DNA from: Paludibacter sp. | GTDB lineage: Bacteria; Bacteroidota; Bacteroidia; Bacteroidales; Paludibacteraceae | NCBI GenBank assembly: GCA_030655595.1 | Contig: JAUSNQ010000030.1 | Span: 1 to 21,703, forward strand | Direction of reading: 5' to 3' | DNA: 21,703 nt | Shown: one piece after another, positions 1 to 8,115 of the stretch | Layout: the number at the start of each line of letters is the position of its first letter | Numbering within the stretch: position 1 is the stretch's first letter | Position numbers and translations under genes: made by a program | The notes under the pieces: model-generated | Databases searched by the model: none | Seen by the model: the letters and a program-made list of their open reading frames with translations, nothing else | What the model was told of the DNA's origin: nothing

Positions 1-2132
1 ACACTTTCAAAGGAAATCAAGAAGCTATTATACAGAATGTGTTGGATCAAAATGACACTTTTGTACTGATGCCCACCGGTGGTGGTAAATCATTGTGCTA
101 CCAACTTCCATCCTTAGTTATGGAAGGTACTGCCATTGTCATTTCTCCTCTGATTGCACTCATGAAGAATCAGGTCGATGCCATGCGCAACTTCAGCGAA
201 GAAGATGGCATAGCTCACTTTTTGAATTCTTCTCTCACCCGCATAGCCATTGATGCAGTTAAAGCCGATATTTTATCGGGAAAAACCAAATTGTTATATG
301 TCGCTCCTGAGTCGCTGACTAAAGACGAGAATATTGAATTCCTGAAAGGGATCAAAATTTCTTTTTATGCCGTTGACGAAGCGCATTGTATTTCGGAATG
401 GGGACACGATTTCAGACCGGAATACCGCAGAATCAGACCGATAATCAACGAAATAGGCGTAGCACCGCTGATTGCGCTGACTGCCACAGCAACACCTAAA
501 GTTCAACATGATATCCAAAAAAATCTGGGTATGTTGGGTGCCAAAGTTTATAAATCATCTTTCAATCGTGCGAATCTTTATTATGAAGTCCGCCACAAAT
601 CAACGAATGTCGACAAAGACATCATTAAATTTATCAGAGCTCAGAATGGCAAATCCGGAATCATCTATTGTCTGAGTCGCAAAAAGGTAGAAGAATTAGC
701 TGAAACCCTTCAGGTAAACGGCATTTCGGTGCTGCCTTATCATGCAGGCATGGAGTCGGCTGTCCGGACTGAAAATCAGGATAAATTCCTGATGGAGAAA
801 GTGCAGATAATCGTCGCAACCATTGCTTTCGGCATGGGAATCGACAAGCCGGATGTGCGTTTTGTATTGCATTATGATATGCCAAAAAGTCTCGAAGGTT
901 ACTACCAGGAAACCGGTCGAGGCGGTAGAGATGGGGGTGAAGGTCAGTGTATTGCCTTTTATGCCTATAAAGATTTAGATAAGTTAAGAAAATTTATGCA
1001 GGGCAAGCCAGTTGCCGAACAAGAAATAGGAAATCAATTATTATTAGAAACGCAAGCATACGCCGAATCTTCCGTTTGTAGAAGAAAGCTATTGCTCCAT
1101 TATTTTGGAGAAGATTATAAACAGGAAAATTGCGGATGTTGTGATAACTGTATGAAACCGAAAAAAACAATTGAAGGTCAGGAATTATTATCCCTGATTC
1201 TTGAAACTGTAGTGGCAGTAAGAGAAAAGTTTAAGGCTGAACATATCGTCGATATTTTGAAAGGAACCAAAACCTCCGACGTCAAATCATATCAACACGA
1301 CGAATTAGATAATTTTGAGTCAGCCTCAGATGAAGATGAAAAAGTACTCCATGCGATTATTCGTCAGGCAATGATTGCCGGATTTATAACCAAAGACATT
1401 GAAAATTACGGCTTGTTGAAAATAACAGCTGCAGGTAAAGCTTACATCAAACATCCTACTACATTCCCTGTTGTCAAAGACAATGAGTTTGAGGAAGAAG
1501 ATGACGACGCCCCAAAATCAGGTGGCGGAACTTGTGCTGCAGATGATGTGCTGTTTTCAATTTTGAAAGATTTGAGGAAAAAACTTTCGAAGAAATTGGA
1601 AGTCCCTCCTTTTGTGATTTTCCAGGATCCTTCCTTGGAAGCCATGGCTACCACTTATCCTATTACCATGGACGAACTCCAAAACATCCCCGGTGTTGGA
1701 GCAGGAAAAGCAAAACGCTATGGTGACGAATTTCTGAGAGTAATCAAAGAGCATGTAAAGGAAAATGAAATCACCCGGCCGGAAGATCTGCGTGTGCGCA
1801 CGGTTGCGAATAAATCAAAACTGAAAGTTTCGATTATTCAATCGATTGACCGCAAAATTGCTTTGGATGATATCGCAGAATCTAAAGGCTTGGATATGCC
1901 TGAGCTGTTAGATGAAATTGAAGCTATCGTTTATTCCGGCACGAAAATCAATATCGATTATTTCCTGCATGAAGTAATGGAGTCGGATCATATTGATGAC
2001 ATTTTTGATTATTTTAATTCTGCTGAAACGGATAAAATTATTCCTGCTCTCCGCGAACTCGGCGAAGATGAATTCAGTGAAATTGAAGTGAGATTAGTAA
2101 GAATCAAGTTTTTATCCGAAATCGGAAATTAA
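1..2132 (+). CDS. recQ: ATP-dependent DNA helicase RecQ (5' end outside window)
   Basis: A 3'-5' superfamily 2 DNA helicase acting in recombination and repair of stalled forks. The reading frame is open from base 3, and its first residues (TFKGNQEAIIQ) match the RecQ motif 0 that contacts adenine. The true start therefore lies upstream, and the GTG at 39 is an internal Val codon. Visible in order are the Walker A (PTGGGKS), the DEAH box followed by the aromatic-rich loop (DEAHCISEWGHDFRPEYR), motif VI (QETGRGGRDG), and the RecQ-Ct zinc site with all four cysteines (CRRK... then CGCCDNC, one Cys extra). A winged helix and an HRDC domain (about 1610-1760) follow. Another ~120 residues after the HRDC look like a helix-turn-helix tail, as in other Bacteroidota RecQ proteins as I recall them. 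About 709 residues are visible, so only some 20 appear to be missing. The family call is very secure. Confidence 0.97.
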   Translation, partial: TFKGNQEAIIQNVLDQNDTFVLMPTGGGKSLCYQLPSLVMEGTAIVISPLIALMKNQVDAMRNFSEEDGIAHFLNSSLTRIAIDAVKADILSGKTKLLYVAPESLTKDENIEFLKGIKISFYAVDEAHCISEWGHDFRPEYRRIRPIINEIGVAPLIALTATATPKVQHDIQKNLGMLGAKVYKSSFNRANLYYEVRHKSTNVDKDIIKFIRAQNGKSGIIYCLSRKKVEELAETLQVNGISVLPYHAGMESAVRTENQDKFLMEKVQIIVATIAFGMGIDKPDVRFVLHYDMPKSLEGYYQETGRGGRDGGEGQCIAFYAYKDLDKLRKFMQGKPVAEQEIGNQLLLETQAYAESSVCRRKLLLHYFGEDYKQENCGCCDNCMKPKKTIEGQELLSLILETVVAVREKFKAEHIVDILKGTKTSDVKSYQHDELDNFESASDEDEKVLHAIIRQAMIAGFITKDIENYGLLKITAAGKAYIKHPTTFPVVKDNEFEEEDDDAPKSGGGTCAADDVLFSILKDLRKKLSKKLEVPPFVIFQDPSLEAMATTYPITMDELQNIPGVGAGKAKRYGDEFLRVIKEHVKENEITRPEDLRVRTVANKSKLKVSIIQSIDRKIALDDIAESKGLDMPELLDEIEAIVYSGTKINIDYFLHEVMESDHIDDIFDYFNSAETDKIIPALRELGEDEFSEIEVRLVRIKFLSEIGN

Positions 2133-2174
2133 CGTTTAAATCAACATAATTGACTGTGCAAATAATCACCTTGA

Positions 2175-4811
2175 ATGAAAAAACACTTCATCTCCGCACT
2201 ATTAGGATTATTTTGCATCAGTAATATCGCCTCAGTTTTTGGCGCTGAGCCTGATTTTGCGACTACGATTGCAACAAGATTTTCGAAAATCTGGAGCATA
2301 GTCCCACAGGAAAAGTTATACCTGCATACCGATAAACCTTATTTGTATAGTGCCGGAGAAGATATTTGGTTCAGGGCTCATTTGGTAAGTGCAGCCACCC
2401 ATCAACCTAATATAAAAAGCCAATTTGTATATGTAGAACTTATCGACAAGTCCGACTCAGTACTTACACGCGTAAAAATTAAAAGAGACCCTTCAGGAGC
2501 AGCAGGAAAAATATCCATCTCACCGGAAATGGCACCCGGAGAATATCTAATCAGGGCTTATACCTATTGGATGCAAAATGCAACCCCCGATTTCTTTTTT
2601 CACAAAAAAATATTCATTGGCAATTTGATCGATGATCGTGTCCAAATCAGATACAAGTTCGGACAAGTTGAAAATGAAAAGATACCCCTAACCATTACCT
2701 TCACCAACACTTTTTCGAAACCTTTAGCCGGAAAAACAATTGCCATAAAACAAAATTGGACCAGAAAAAACAGGAAAATAAGCAACTTTGTCACCAACCA
2801 ACAAGGAGATATCTTCGTTTTATTAAATACCGATAGCACATCCAACATCAAAAAGATACTTGAAGTTTCGTTGAATGAACCAGGTATAAAATTCAACAGA
2901 AGAATTGAAGTGCCTGACAATAGTCATGATTTTGATTTTCAGATTTTCCCGGAGAGTGGTTCATTTTTAGATGATAATTTTCAAACCATCGCATACAAGG
3001 CAATTGGAACCGACGGACTTTCGACCGATGTCTCAGGAAAGATTTTCAATCAGAAAGACGAAGAAATCAGTGAATTTACTACGTTCAATAAAGGTATGGG
3101 TAAACTGGTACTTCGAACATTCCCCGGGGAAAGTTATTATGCCCGTGTTGTGAATAAGTCTGGCATTGAAAAGATTGTACCATTGCCTGCAACAAGCTCA
3201 GCGGGAGTTAGTCTGAAAATCAATGCAATTCGTGGCAAGACTTACTTTCAGGTGCACAATCAAACTGCTGTACCAACAGAGTCGCTATTTTTGATGATCC
3301 ACAGTCGCGGGATTGCCTATCTGGTAACCCCGCTAACCAAGTCTGAAGGCCAACTTCCAGAGGGTTTCCTGCCCTCAGGCATTAGCACCTTTACCATCAT
3401 TGATTCATTGGGTAATACCTATTGTGAAAGGTTAAGCTTCATCAGAAATTTCAATTTTCCTGCGATTACAATGGCAGGTGATAAAAGTAAATATGGAAAA
3501 CGCGAACAGGTAAACCTTTCGTTCAATATTGCCAATTCGGATAGTCTGCCGGCTACCGGGAGTTTTTCTGTAAGTGTAACTGACAGTTACCATGTGCAGT
3601 CCGACAGCATCAACGATGACATCTTAAGTTACTTATTGCTTAGTTCTGATATCAAAGGATATGTTGAAGAACCTCAACAATATTTTTATGACAATTCATT
3701 GTTGACTCAGGAGAAAACCGATCTTTTAATGCTTACGCAAGGATGGAGAAGATTTAATACTGCAGAGATTACGAAAGCTATTTTCCCGCAACCCCAATAC
3801 TATATGGAGGCAGGTCAATCAGTCTCAGGCAAGGTTTACAATTTATTTAATAAACCGGTGAATAATTCTGAAATTATATTTTTCAGTAACTATAAAAATC
3901 AAATCAGCACCACCAAAACCGACAGTACTGGTCTTTTTATCATCGAAGGCATTGAATTTCCTGATAGTACACAAATCATCCTGAAAGCAAAATCAAAAAC
4001 CAAGATTGTAGATGTCGAGTTGGTTCCGGATCCGGATGTTTTTCCTGAATCCAAGCACAACAGACCCTTTACAACAGAAAAATCAATCCCTTTACAAGAC
4101 GATTATTTCCTGTTATCCAAGGAGAAGTATTACACTGACGGAGGCATGTTGGTCATCAATTTAGATGAATTTACAGTCAATGCTGTCACAAAAAAATCAT
4201 CGGATGATCACTACTACTCAGGAATGGCAGACAACTCCATAGATGCTGCTAAATTAGAATCTTATGGGAACATGAATGTGTTGGATCTCATCAGAACTTT
4301 TCCGGGAGTTGTGGTAAACGGAGATGTGGTATCCATAAGGGGGTCAAGGGAAAATCCTTTGTTTTTAATTGATGGTATTGAAACCGAAGAAGTTGAAGAT
4401 GTTATGTTCCTGACTACATCAGATATTGAAGAAATTTCCTTGTTTAAAGGAGCTTCTGCTTCCTTATTCGGTTCAAGAGGCGGAAATGGGGTAATCGCTA
4501 TCACACTTAAAAAAGGAGCAGCCCTAAAAAAGATAACTCCTTCAAGTTTAGCACACATTATGCCATTAGGGTATCAAAAGCCGGCAAAATTTTATGTGCC
4601 CAAATACGAAGTTGACAGTATCCTGAATCAAACAAAACCCGATTTGCGCACTACCATATACTGGGCTCCAAAAGTTCAGCCCGACGATTCAGGGAATATT
4701 CTGCTGCAGTTTTTTACAGCTGATAAGCCCAATGATTATCGTGTGGAGCTGGAGGGTGTAACCAATGAAGGGGAAATATGCCGATTTCGTGGGTCTTTAA
4801 AAAGAAATTGA
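2175..4811 (+). CDS. Exported MG2 / TonB-plug domain protein without beta-barrel
   Basis: 878 residues. A Sec signal peptide (MKKHFISALLGLFCIS..., cleavage near residue 23) is followed by a macroglobulin-like MG2 region (about 45-135; EKLYLHTDKPYLYSAGEDIW). Further beta-rich segments follow, then a carboxypeptidase-regulatory-like beta-sandwich (about 543-610; SVSGKVYNLFNKPVNNSEI). A TonB-receptor plug domain lies at about 700-782 (NVLDLIRTFPGVVV, LFLIDGIE, SLFGSRGGNGVIAITLKKG). In a transporter a barrel of several hundred residues would come next. Here only about 95 residues remain, including DLRTTIYWAPKV and a DYRVELEGVTNEG ending. I recall a Bacteroidota family with this arrangement, of unknown function; it cannot be a channel by itself. 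The gene lies 42 nt after recQ and ends in tandem stops (TGA TAA). A role in the periplasm or at the outer membrane is inferred from the domains. Confidence 0.85.
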   Translation: MKKHFISALLGLFCISNIASVFGAEPDFATTIATRFSKIWSIVPQEKLYLHTDKPYLYSAGEDIWFRAHLVSAATHQPNIKSQFVYVELIDKSDSVLTRVKIKRDPSGAAGKISISPEMAPGEYLIRAYTYWMQNATPDFFFHKKIFIGNLIDDRVQIRYKFGQVENEKIPLTITFTNTFSKPLAGKTIAIKQNWTRKNRKISNFVTNQQGDIFVLLNTDSTSNIKKILEVSLNEPGIKFNRRIEVPDNSHDFDFQIFPESGSFLDDNFQTIAYKAIGTDGLSTDVSGKIFNQKDEEISEFTTFNKGMGKLVLRTFPGESYYARVVNKSGIEKIVPLPATSSAGVSLKINAIRGKTYFQVHNQTAVPTESLFLMIHSRGIAYLVTPLTKSEGQLPEGFLPSGISTFTIIDSLGNTYCERLSFIRNFNFPAITMAGDKSKYGKREQVNLSFNIANSDSLPATGSFSVSVTDSYHVQSDSINDDILSYLLLSSDIKGYVEEPQQYFYDNSLLTQEKTDLLMLTQGWRRFNTAEITKAIFPQPQYYMEAGQSVSGKVYNLFNKPVNNSEIIFFSNYKNQISTTKTDSTGLFIIEGIEFPDSTQIILKAKSKTKIVDVELVPDPDVFPESKHNRPFTTEKSIPLQDDYFLLSKEKYYTDGGMLVINLDEFTVNAVTKKSSDDHYYSGMADNSIDAAKLESYGNMNVLDLIRTFPGVVVNGDVVSIRGSRENPLFLIDGIETEEVEDVMFLTTSDIEEISLFKGASASLFGSRGGNGVIAITLKKGAALKKITPSSLAHIMPLGYQKPAKFYVPKYEVDSILNQTKPDLRTTIYWAPKVQPDDSGNILLQFFTADKPNDYRVELEGVTNEGEICRFRGSLKRN

Positions 4812-4825
4812 TAACGAAGTAAAAA

Positions 4826-4850
4826 TGATTGATAAGATTTATTTCAATCA
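4826..4850. terminator. Weak AT-rich hairpin between convergent genes
   Basis: A 7-bp inverted repeat (tgattga at 4826-4832, tcaatca at 4844-4850) with an 11-nt loop lies in the 61-nt gap between two convergent genes. The stem is AT-rich and no clear T-run follows. It could serve as a weak bidirectional terminator, but position is the main argument. Confidence 0.2.
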
Positions 4851-4872
4851 AACATATAATATTAAATTTCCA

Positions 4873-5850
4873 TTACCGGTTTTCCGTTTTTCGTATCTGC
4901 TTGTGAGATGGTTTTAGCGGTTTAATGGGTTGTGGCTCCTGTACCTTTTCGATAGATTCTTCTGCTTTTTGAATGGAATCAGATTTTTGAATGGAATCAG
5001 ATTTTAAAACTTTGGAAATTGAATCAGCATCCGACACAAGAATTGATACAGAATCTAATTGCAATCTCAAGCTATCCTGCAATGCAACAATATATTCGCG
5101 TTTCAACGTAATGCTATCCACCGAAATTTTTAATTTCTTTGATTGATGCCAATCGCTGAAGAAAGTTCCTGTCAAGGAATCGATTTGAAAGTTTCGATAT
5201 GCTTTCATTTTAAATTTAAATCTTCTCAACACACTATCGGTAGAAATGTGGTGTGTGAGACTATCAACTTGTCCGTCTGCATAGTGAATCCTCAGCGCAG
5301 CATAAGCATCATGCTCACTTGAATCCCTTGGGGCAGCTCTTAAAAGAAAATGCAGGTGATAAATATCTTTGGTCAATAACGCTTTATGCTTGACAGAAAA
5401 AACAGAATTGTTTTTTACAGAATCCTCCGGATATTTGAATGCAACCGGCTGACTCCAAACATCCTGCATGATAGGTTTAAGTCTGATGGAGTCTGGTAAA
5501 ACCGGAAAATACTTTCCAGCGTTAACATCAGATTTTAAAGATTCAAGGTTTTTCACCACCCCTGCATAAATACGCTCAAACATCTTCGGGTTTTTCGTAT
5601 AATACACGAGAGAAGAATCGAATGCCGCCTTGGAAGTACCGTATTTTTCGAAAAGTGCATTGTAATAATACACCCTTTCCCGATCATTCTCCGGCGCTTT
5701 TGTTGAAAGCACTTCATCCAACAAATGAAGCTCAGTAAGGAAAGCTTTCATTTTCCTCTGACTCATCACTTCATCCGGCCGGTTACTACATGCATGAAAC
5801 AGCAAGACGATGACACCTCCAAGAAGCAAAGATGTAAAAAGCTTAGACAT
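4873..5850 (-). CDS. DUF4296 family lipoprotein
   Basis: 325 residues, function unknown. A lipoprotein signal peptide (MSKLFTSLLLGGVIVLLFHAC) places the acylated Cys at residue 21; the lipobox (F-H-A-C) is somewhat loose. The N-terminal ~110 residues (RKMKAFLTELHLLDEVLS..., YYNALFEKYGTSKAAFDSSLVYY) match the DUF4296 pattern as I know it from Bacteroidota: a helical region with a conserved L-x-E-x-H-L-L-x-E stretch. The rest is beta-rich without a family I recognise. The tail is low-complexity, with a perfect SDSIQK-SDSIQK repeat and a proline/lysine-rich basic end. The ATG overlaps the lspA stop by 8 nt, so the two are translationally linked. The neighbour that processes such lipoproteins is LspA itself; traR-lspA-DUF4296 is a recurring order in Bacteroidales. 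Confidence 0.85.
   Translation of the reverse strand: MSKLFTSLLLGGVIVLLFHACSNRPDEVMSQRKMKAFLTELHLLDEVLSTKAPENDRERVYYYNALFEKYGTSKAAFDSSLVYYTKNPKMFERIYAGVVKNLESLKSDVNAGKYFPVLPDSIRLKPIMQDVWSQPVAFKYPEDSVKNNSVFSVKHKALLTKDIYHLHFLLRAAPRDSSEHDAYAALRIHYADGQVDSLTHHISTDSVLRRFKFKMKAYRNFQIDSLTGTFFSDWHQSKKLKISVDSITLKREYIVALQDSLRLQLDSVSILVSDADSISKVLKSDSIQKSDSIQKAEESIEKVQEPQPIKPLKPSHKQIRKTENR
4966..5001. repeat. Perfect 18-bp tandem duplication inside the DUF4296 gene
   Basis: Two identical head-to-tail copies of tttttgaatggaatcaga occupy 4966-4983 and 4984-5001, with four more matching bases after. On the coding (minus) strand they encode two identical SDSIQK hexapeptides in the disordered tail. The length is a multiple of three, so gain or loss of a unit keeps the frame. 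Confidence 0.9.
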
Positions 5851-6463
5851 TTTCCTGCGCTTGATTTTTAGTTTTCTTTGACTCTAAATGCTCGTTTAAA
5901 TCTTTTCGATAGAAAATTAAGATGATGGCAGCGGAAATACTGATGGCTGAATCGGCAATATTGAAAACGGGACTGAAAAATATCGTTTCGCCCATGCTGT
6001 TTTTGATAATTGGGAAATACAGCATATCAACGACTTTTCCGTAAAAAAGCGGCGCATAACCCCCACCCTCCGGCAAAAAAGCAGCAAGCTGTCCATGACT
6101 TTCGCTAAAAAGAACTCCATAAAATATTGAATCAATAATATTCCCTGCAGCACCGGCCAACAACAAGGATATAGCCAGGATAAAACCTTGCCGCGCCTGT
6201 TTTTTAATCAGATAATAAATAAAATAGCACAACCCGCCCACTGCAATAATCCTGAAAATCGTTAAAAAAAGCTTGCCGATGATTTCCATCCCGAAAGCCA
6301 TGCCGTTATTTTCAATGAAATAGATTCTGAACCAGTCGAATACATAAATAGATTCGCCCAATACAAAATTCATTTTGATATAGACTTTACTTACCTGATC
6401 GATGAGCAGGATGATGAAAATCAGGAGAATCGCTTTCTTAGTGATTGACATATTATTTTTCAT
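5843..6463 (-). CDS. lspA: Lipoprotein signal peptidase (signal peptidase II)
   Basis: Inner-membrane aspartic protease that removes the signal peptide from diacylglyceryl-modified prolipoproteins. 206 residues from the ATG at 6463; the frame can be extended to a TTG at 6481, but that falls inside a hairpin and is unlikely, and the ATG at 6451 (MSITKK) is also possible. Four hydrophobic segments are visible. Signature motifs are DQVSK (22-26), ENNGMAFG (51-58), GNIID with catalytic Asp111 and FNIAD with catalytic Asp171. The residue after Asp111 is Ser rather than the proteobacterial Arg, which I recall as usual in Bacteroidota. The protein carries a loop of ~30 residues between the two aspartates (SHGQLAAFLPEGGGYAPLFYGK). 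It lies between traR and the DUF4296 gene, overlapping the latter by 8 nt. Confidence 0.95.
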   Translation of the reverse strand: MKNNMSITKKAILLIFIILLIDQVSKVYIKMNFVLGESIYVFDWFRIYFIENNGMAFGMEIIGKLFLTIFRIIAVGGLCYFIYYLIKKQARQGFILAISLLLAGAAGNIIDSIFYGVLFSESHGQLAAFLPEGGGYAPLFYGKVVDMLYFPIIKNSMGETIFFSPVFNIADSAISISAAIILIFYRKDLNEHLESKKTKNQAQENV

Positions 6464-6471
6464 TAAACAAC

Positions 6472-6512
6472 AAATCGGCAAAAAGTCGATTTACTGACCA
6501 TTTTGCCGACTC
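6472..6512 (-). promoter_or_regulatory. Hairpin just upstream of lspA: terminator, attenuator or start-site control
   Basis: A perfect 9-bp inverted repeat (tcggcaaaa at 6475-6483, ttttgccga at 6501-6509) encloses a 17-nt loop that can form 3 more pairs (gtc 6485-6487 with gac 6496-6498). Read as minus-strand RNA the stem extends to 12 pairs with two G-U pairs (6510-6512 with 6472-6474). A U-rich run (tttgttgttta) follows and leads straight into the lspA ATG at 6463. That shape fits an intrinsic terminator reducing read-through from traR. It could also limit ribosome access to lspA. Confidence 0.6.
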
Positions 6513-6532
6513 TTTATCATTATAAAATAGAA

Positions 6533-6916
6533 TTATTTCATCAAGTTTTTAGCTTCAATGCTCAGTGTTGCATGCGGAACCGCACGCAAACGTTCTTTCG
6601 GAATCAGTTTACCGGTTTCACGACAAATCCCGTAAGTTTTATTTTCAATCCGTATCAATGCAGCGTTCAAATGTTGTATAAACTTCATTTGACGTTGTGC
6701 AAGTCTTCCAGACTCTTCCTTAGAAAGAGTCGCTGCTCCTTCTTCAAGAACTTTGAATGTAGGAGAGGTATCCATCACATCGTTACTATCCAGATTAGTC
6801 AATCCATTGCGCAACATCTCATAATCCTTTTGTGCTTTCTCCAATTTCTCCTTGATAATCTGACGAAACTCAGCTAACTCAGCATCGGAATATCTCGTTT
6901 TCTCTTCCATAACCAT
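6533..6916 (-). CDS. TraR/DksA-type regulator with degenerate zinc finger
   Basis: 127 residues. The family binds RNA polymerase through its secondary channel and, with ppGpp in proteobacteria, tunes rRNA and amino-acid promoters. The N-terminal ~90 residues are a charged coiled-coil hairpin (FRQIIKEKLEKAQKDYEMLRNG, KEESGRLAQRQMKFIQHLNAAL). The C-terminal part follows the DksA zinc-finger pattern (YGICRETGKLIPKERLRAVPHATLSIEAK). Only the first of four zinc cysteines survives (Cys98); the others are Thr101, Ser119 and Ala122. I recall the same losses in other Bacteroidota homologues, so this looks lineage-wide, not decay. The start may be the ATG at 6916 or at 6910, two codons later. ileS, which often precedes this gene in Bacteroides, is not adjacent here. 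Confidence 0.9.
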   Translation of the reverse strand: MVMEEKTRYSDAELAEFRQIIKEKLEKAQKDYEMLRNGLTNLDSNDVMDTSPTFKVLEEGAATLSKEESGRLAQRQMKFIQHLNAALIRIENKTYGICRETGKLIPKERLRAVPHATLSIEAKNLMK

Positions 6917-6965
6917 TACTTTTTAATAACAATGAAATTATTTCCCTTGTGTGTGAAAATTTGTG

Positions 6966-6996
6966 CGAATATACAACTTTTGTTTCAGTTGGACAA
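6966..6996 (-). promoter_or_regulatory. Candidate promoter of the traR-lspA-DUF4296 operon
   Basis: On the minus strand a -33 TTG (6996-6994) is followed after 20 nt by TATATTCG (6973-6966), one mismatch from the Bacteroidota -7 consensus TAnnTTTG. It sits about 50 nt upstream of the traR ATG in the 120-nt gap after metF. Inferred from sequence only. Confidence 0.4.
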
Positions 6997-7036
6997 CTAT
7001 TTAACATGCAGTTGCACGAATATAAATTTTTGATGA

Positions 7037-7984
7037 TTAATAAACTGCTTCCGCCACTCTTTTAACACTTTTTGTTGCCATCATGCTGTAAAAATGGATA
7101 CTTTGAACACCATGTGAAATCAAATCTTTAGCTTGTTGGGTACACCATTCAATGCCCACCTCAACTGCTTCAGCATCAGTCTTGCATTTACGTAATTCCG
7201 CAGCAAAAGCCTCAGGAATATCCGTATGAAATATTTTCGGCAAAACGGTAAGTTGATTTTGCAGGGTGATGGGTTTGATTCCGGGAATAATCGGAACATG
7301 AATTCCAATTTCCTTGCATTTATCGACGAAATCGTAATACTTTTGATTGTCAAAAAACATTTGAGTAACTAAATACTCCGCACCGGCATCCACTTTTTGT
7401 TTGGCATAAAACAAATCCGATTCCAGATTCGGAGCTTCCTCATGTTTCTCCGGATAACAGGCCATGCCATACGAAAACGGTTTGGCATGCGATTTCATCT
7501 GAGAACCGTCCAAAAAGAACCCTTGATTAAACTGGTTCACCTGCTCCTGTAACTCCGTAGCATAGCGATGACCGGTCGGCGAAAATTCTTTTTCGTGTTT
7601 CGCTTTGTCACCGCGCAATAACAACAAATCGGTGATTCCCAAAAACTGCAGGTCAATCAGGGCGTACTCAGTCTCTTCCCGCGTAAAACCACTACAGATG
7701 ATATGCGGGACAACCGGAATTTTGTACTTATTCTGAATGGCCGCTGCAATGGCAACTGTTCCCGGACGATGACGCTCAGCAACACGCTCAAACAAACCTC
7801 CTGGCTTTTCTTTAAATACCACATCGCTCCGGTGTGTCGTGATATTGATGTATTTCGGATCAAATTCACGCAAAGCATCAATGGTTCGATAAACCGTCTC
7901 GATATCGCTTCCTTTGATCGGCGGCAACAACTCAAAAGAGAAGGCCGTTGTTTTGGCTGATTTAATTTTTTCTAAAACACTCAT
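7037..7984 (-). CDS. metF: 5,10-methylenetetrahydrofolate reductase
   Basis: FAD enzyme reducing 5,10-methylene-THF to 5-methyl-THF, the methyl donor for methionine synthase; cytosolic. 315 residues, close to the usual bacterial length of about 300-320. A (beta/alpha)8 barrel pattern is visible: FSFELLPP with the catalytic Glu18 (E. coli Glu28), PHIICSGFTREE, LLLLRGD with Asp126 (E. coli Asp120), YGMACYPEKHEEAPNL, and the AEYLVTQMFFDNQKYYDF strand-loop. PIIPGIKPI follows near residue 240. The ATG at 7984 opens directly onto the conserved N terminus. The gene is divergent from gyrB and 120 nt upstream of traR in the same orientation. No SAM or cobalamin riboswitch was recognised upstream; the gap to gyrB is only 216 nt. 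Confidence 0.97.
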   Translation of the reverse strand: MSVLEKIKSAKTTAFSFELLPPIKGSDIETVYRTIDALREFDPKYINITTHRSDVVFKEKPGGLFERVAERHRPGTVAIAAAIQNKYKIPVVPHIICSGFTREETEYALIDLQFLGITDLLLLRGDKAKHEKEFSPTGHRYATELQEQVNQFNQGFFLDGSQMKSHAKPFSYGMACYPEKHEEAPNLESDLFYAKQKVDAGAEYLVTQMFFDNQKYYDFVDKCKEIGIHVPIIPGIKPITLQNQLTVLPKIFHTDIPEAFAAELRKCKTDAEAVEVGIEWCTQQAKDLISHGVQSIHFYSMMATKSVKRVAEAVY

Positions 7985-8004
7985 GAAATTTTGCTAAAAG
8001 TCTG

Positions 8005-8012
8005 CAAAAATA
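8005..8012 (-). promoter_or_regulatory. Possible metF -7 element
   Basis: On the minus strand this reads TATTTTTG, a full match to TAnnTTTG, 20 nt upstream of the metF ATG. No TTTG was found at the matching -33 distance, so the leader would be very short and the call is weak. Confidence 0.3.
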
Positions 8013-8070
8013 CGAATAAAATTTTAATTACATGTTTTTGACTTAAAATCGCAAAATCTATCCCATTTCT

Positions 8071-8102
8071 TTTGGCAATCCCAACTTTTTCAGCTATATT
8101 TG
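8071..8102 (+). promoter_or_regulatory. gyrB promoter, Bacteroidota housekeeping type
   Basis: TTTG at 8071-8074 is followed after exactly 20 nt by TATATTTG at 8095-8102, a full match to the -33 TTTG / -7 TAnnTTTG consensus for the primary sigma factor of this phylum. Transcription would begin near 8107, giving a leader of roughly 95 nt before the gyrB ATG. Confidence 0.75.
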
Positions 8103-8115
8103 TCTGTTTTTTTAG

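Noticed and set aside
39..41. GTG as the recQ start codon
   Set aside because: The frame stays open to the window edge and the upstream residues (KGNQEAIIQ) are the conserved RecQ motif 0, so the start is outside the window.
6464..6481. TTG-initiated extension of lspA (MPICCL)
   Set aside because: It lies in the stem and U-tract of the hairpin, and LspA proteins normally begin shortly before the first membrane helix; the ATG at 6463 suffices.
6503..6877. 124-codon frame on the plus strand opposite traR
   Set aside because: Antisense shadow of the conserved TraR/DksA coding sequence, with a composition unlike the neighbouring proteins.
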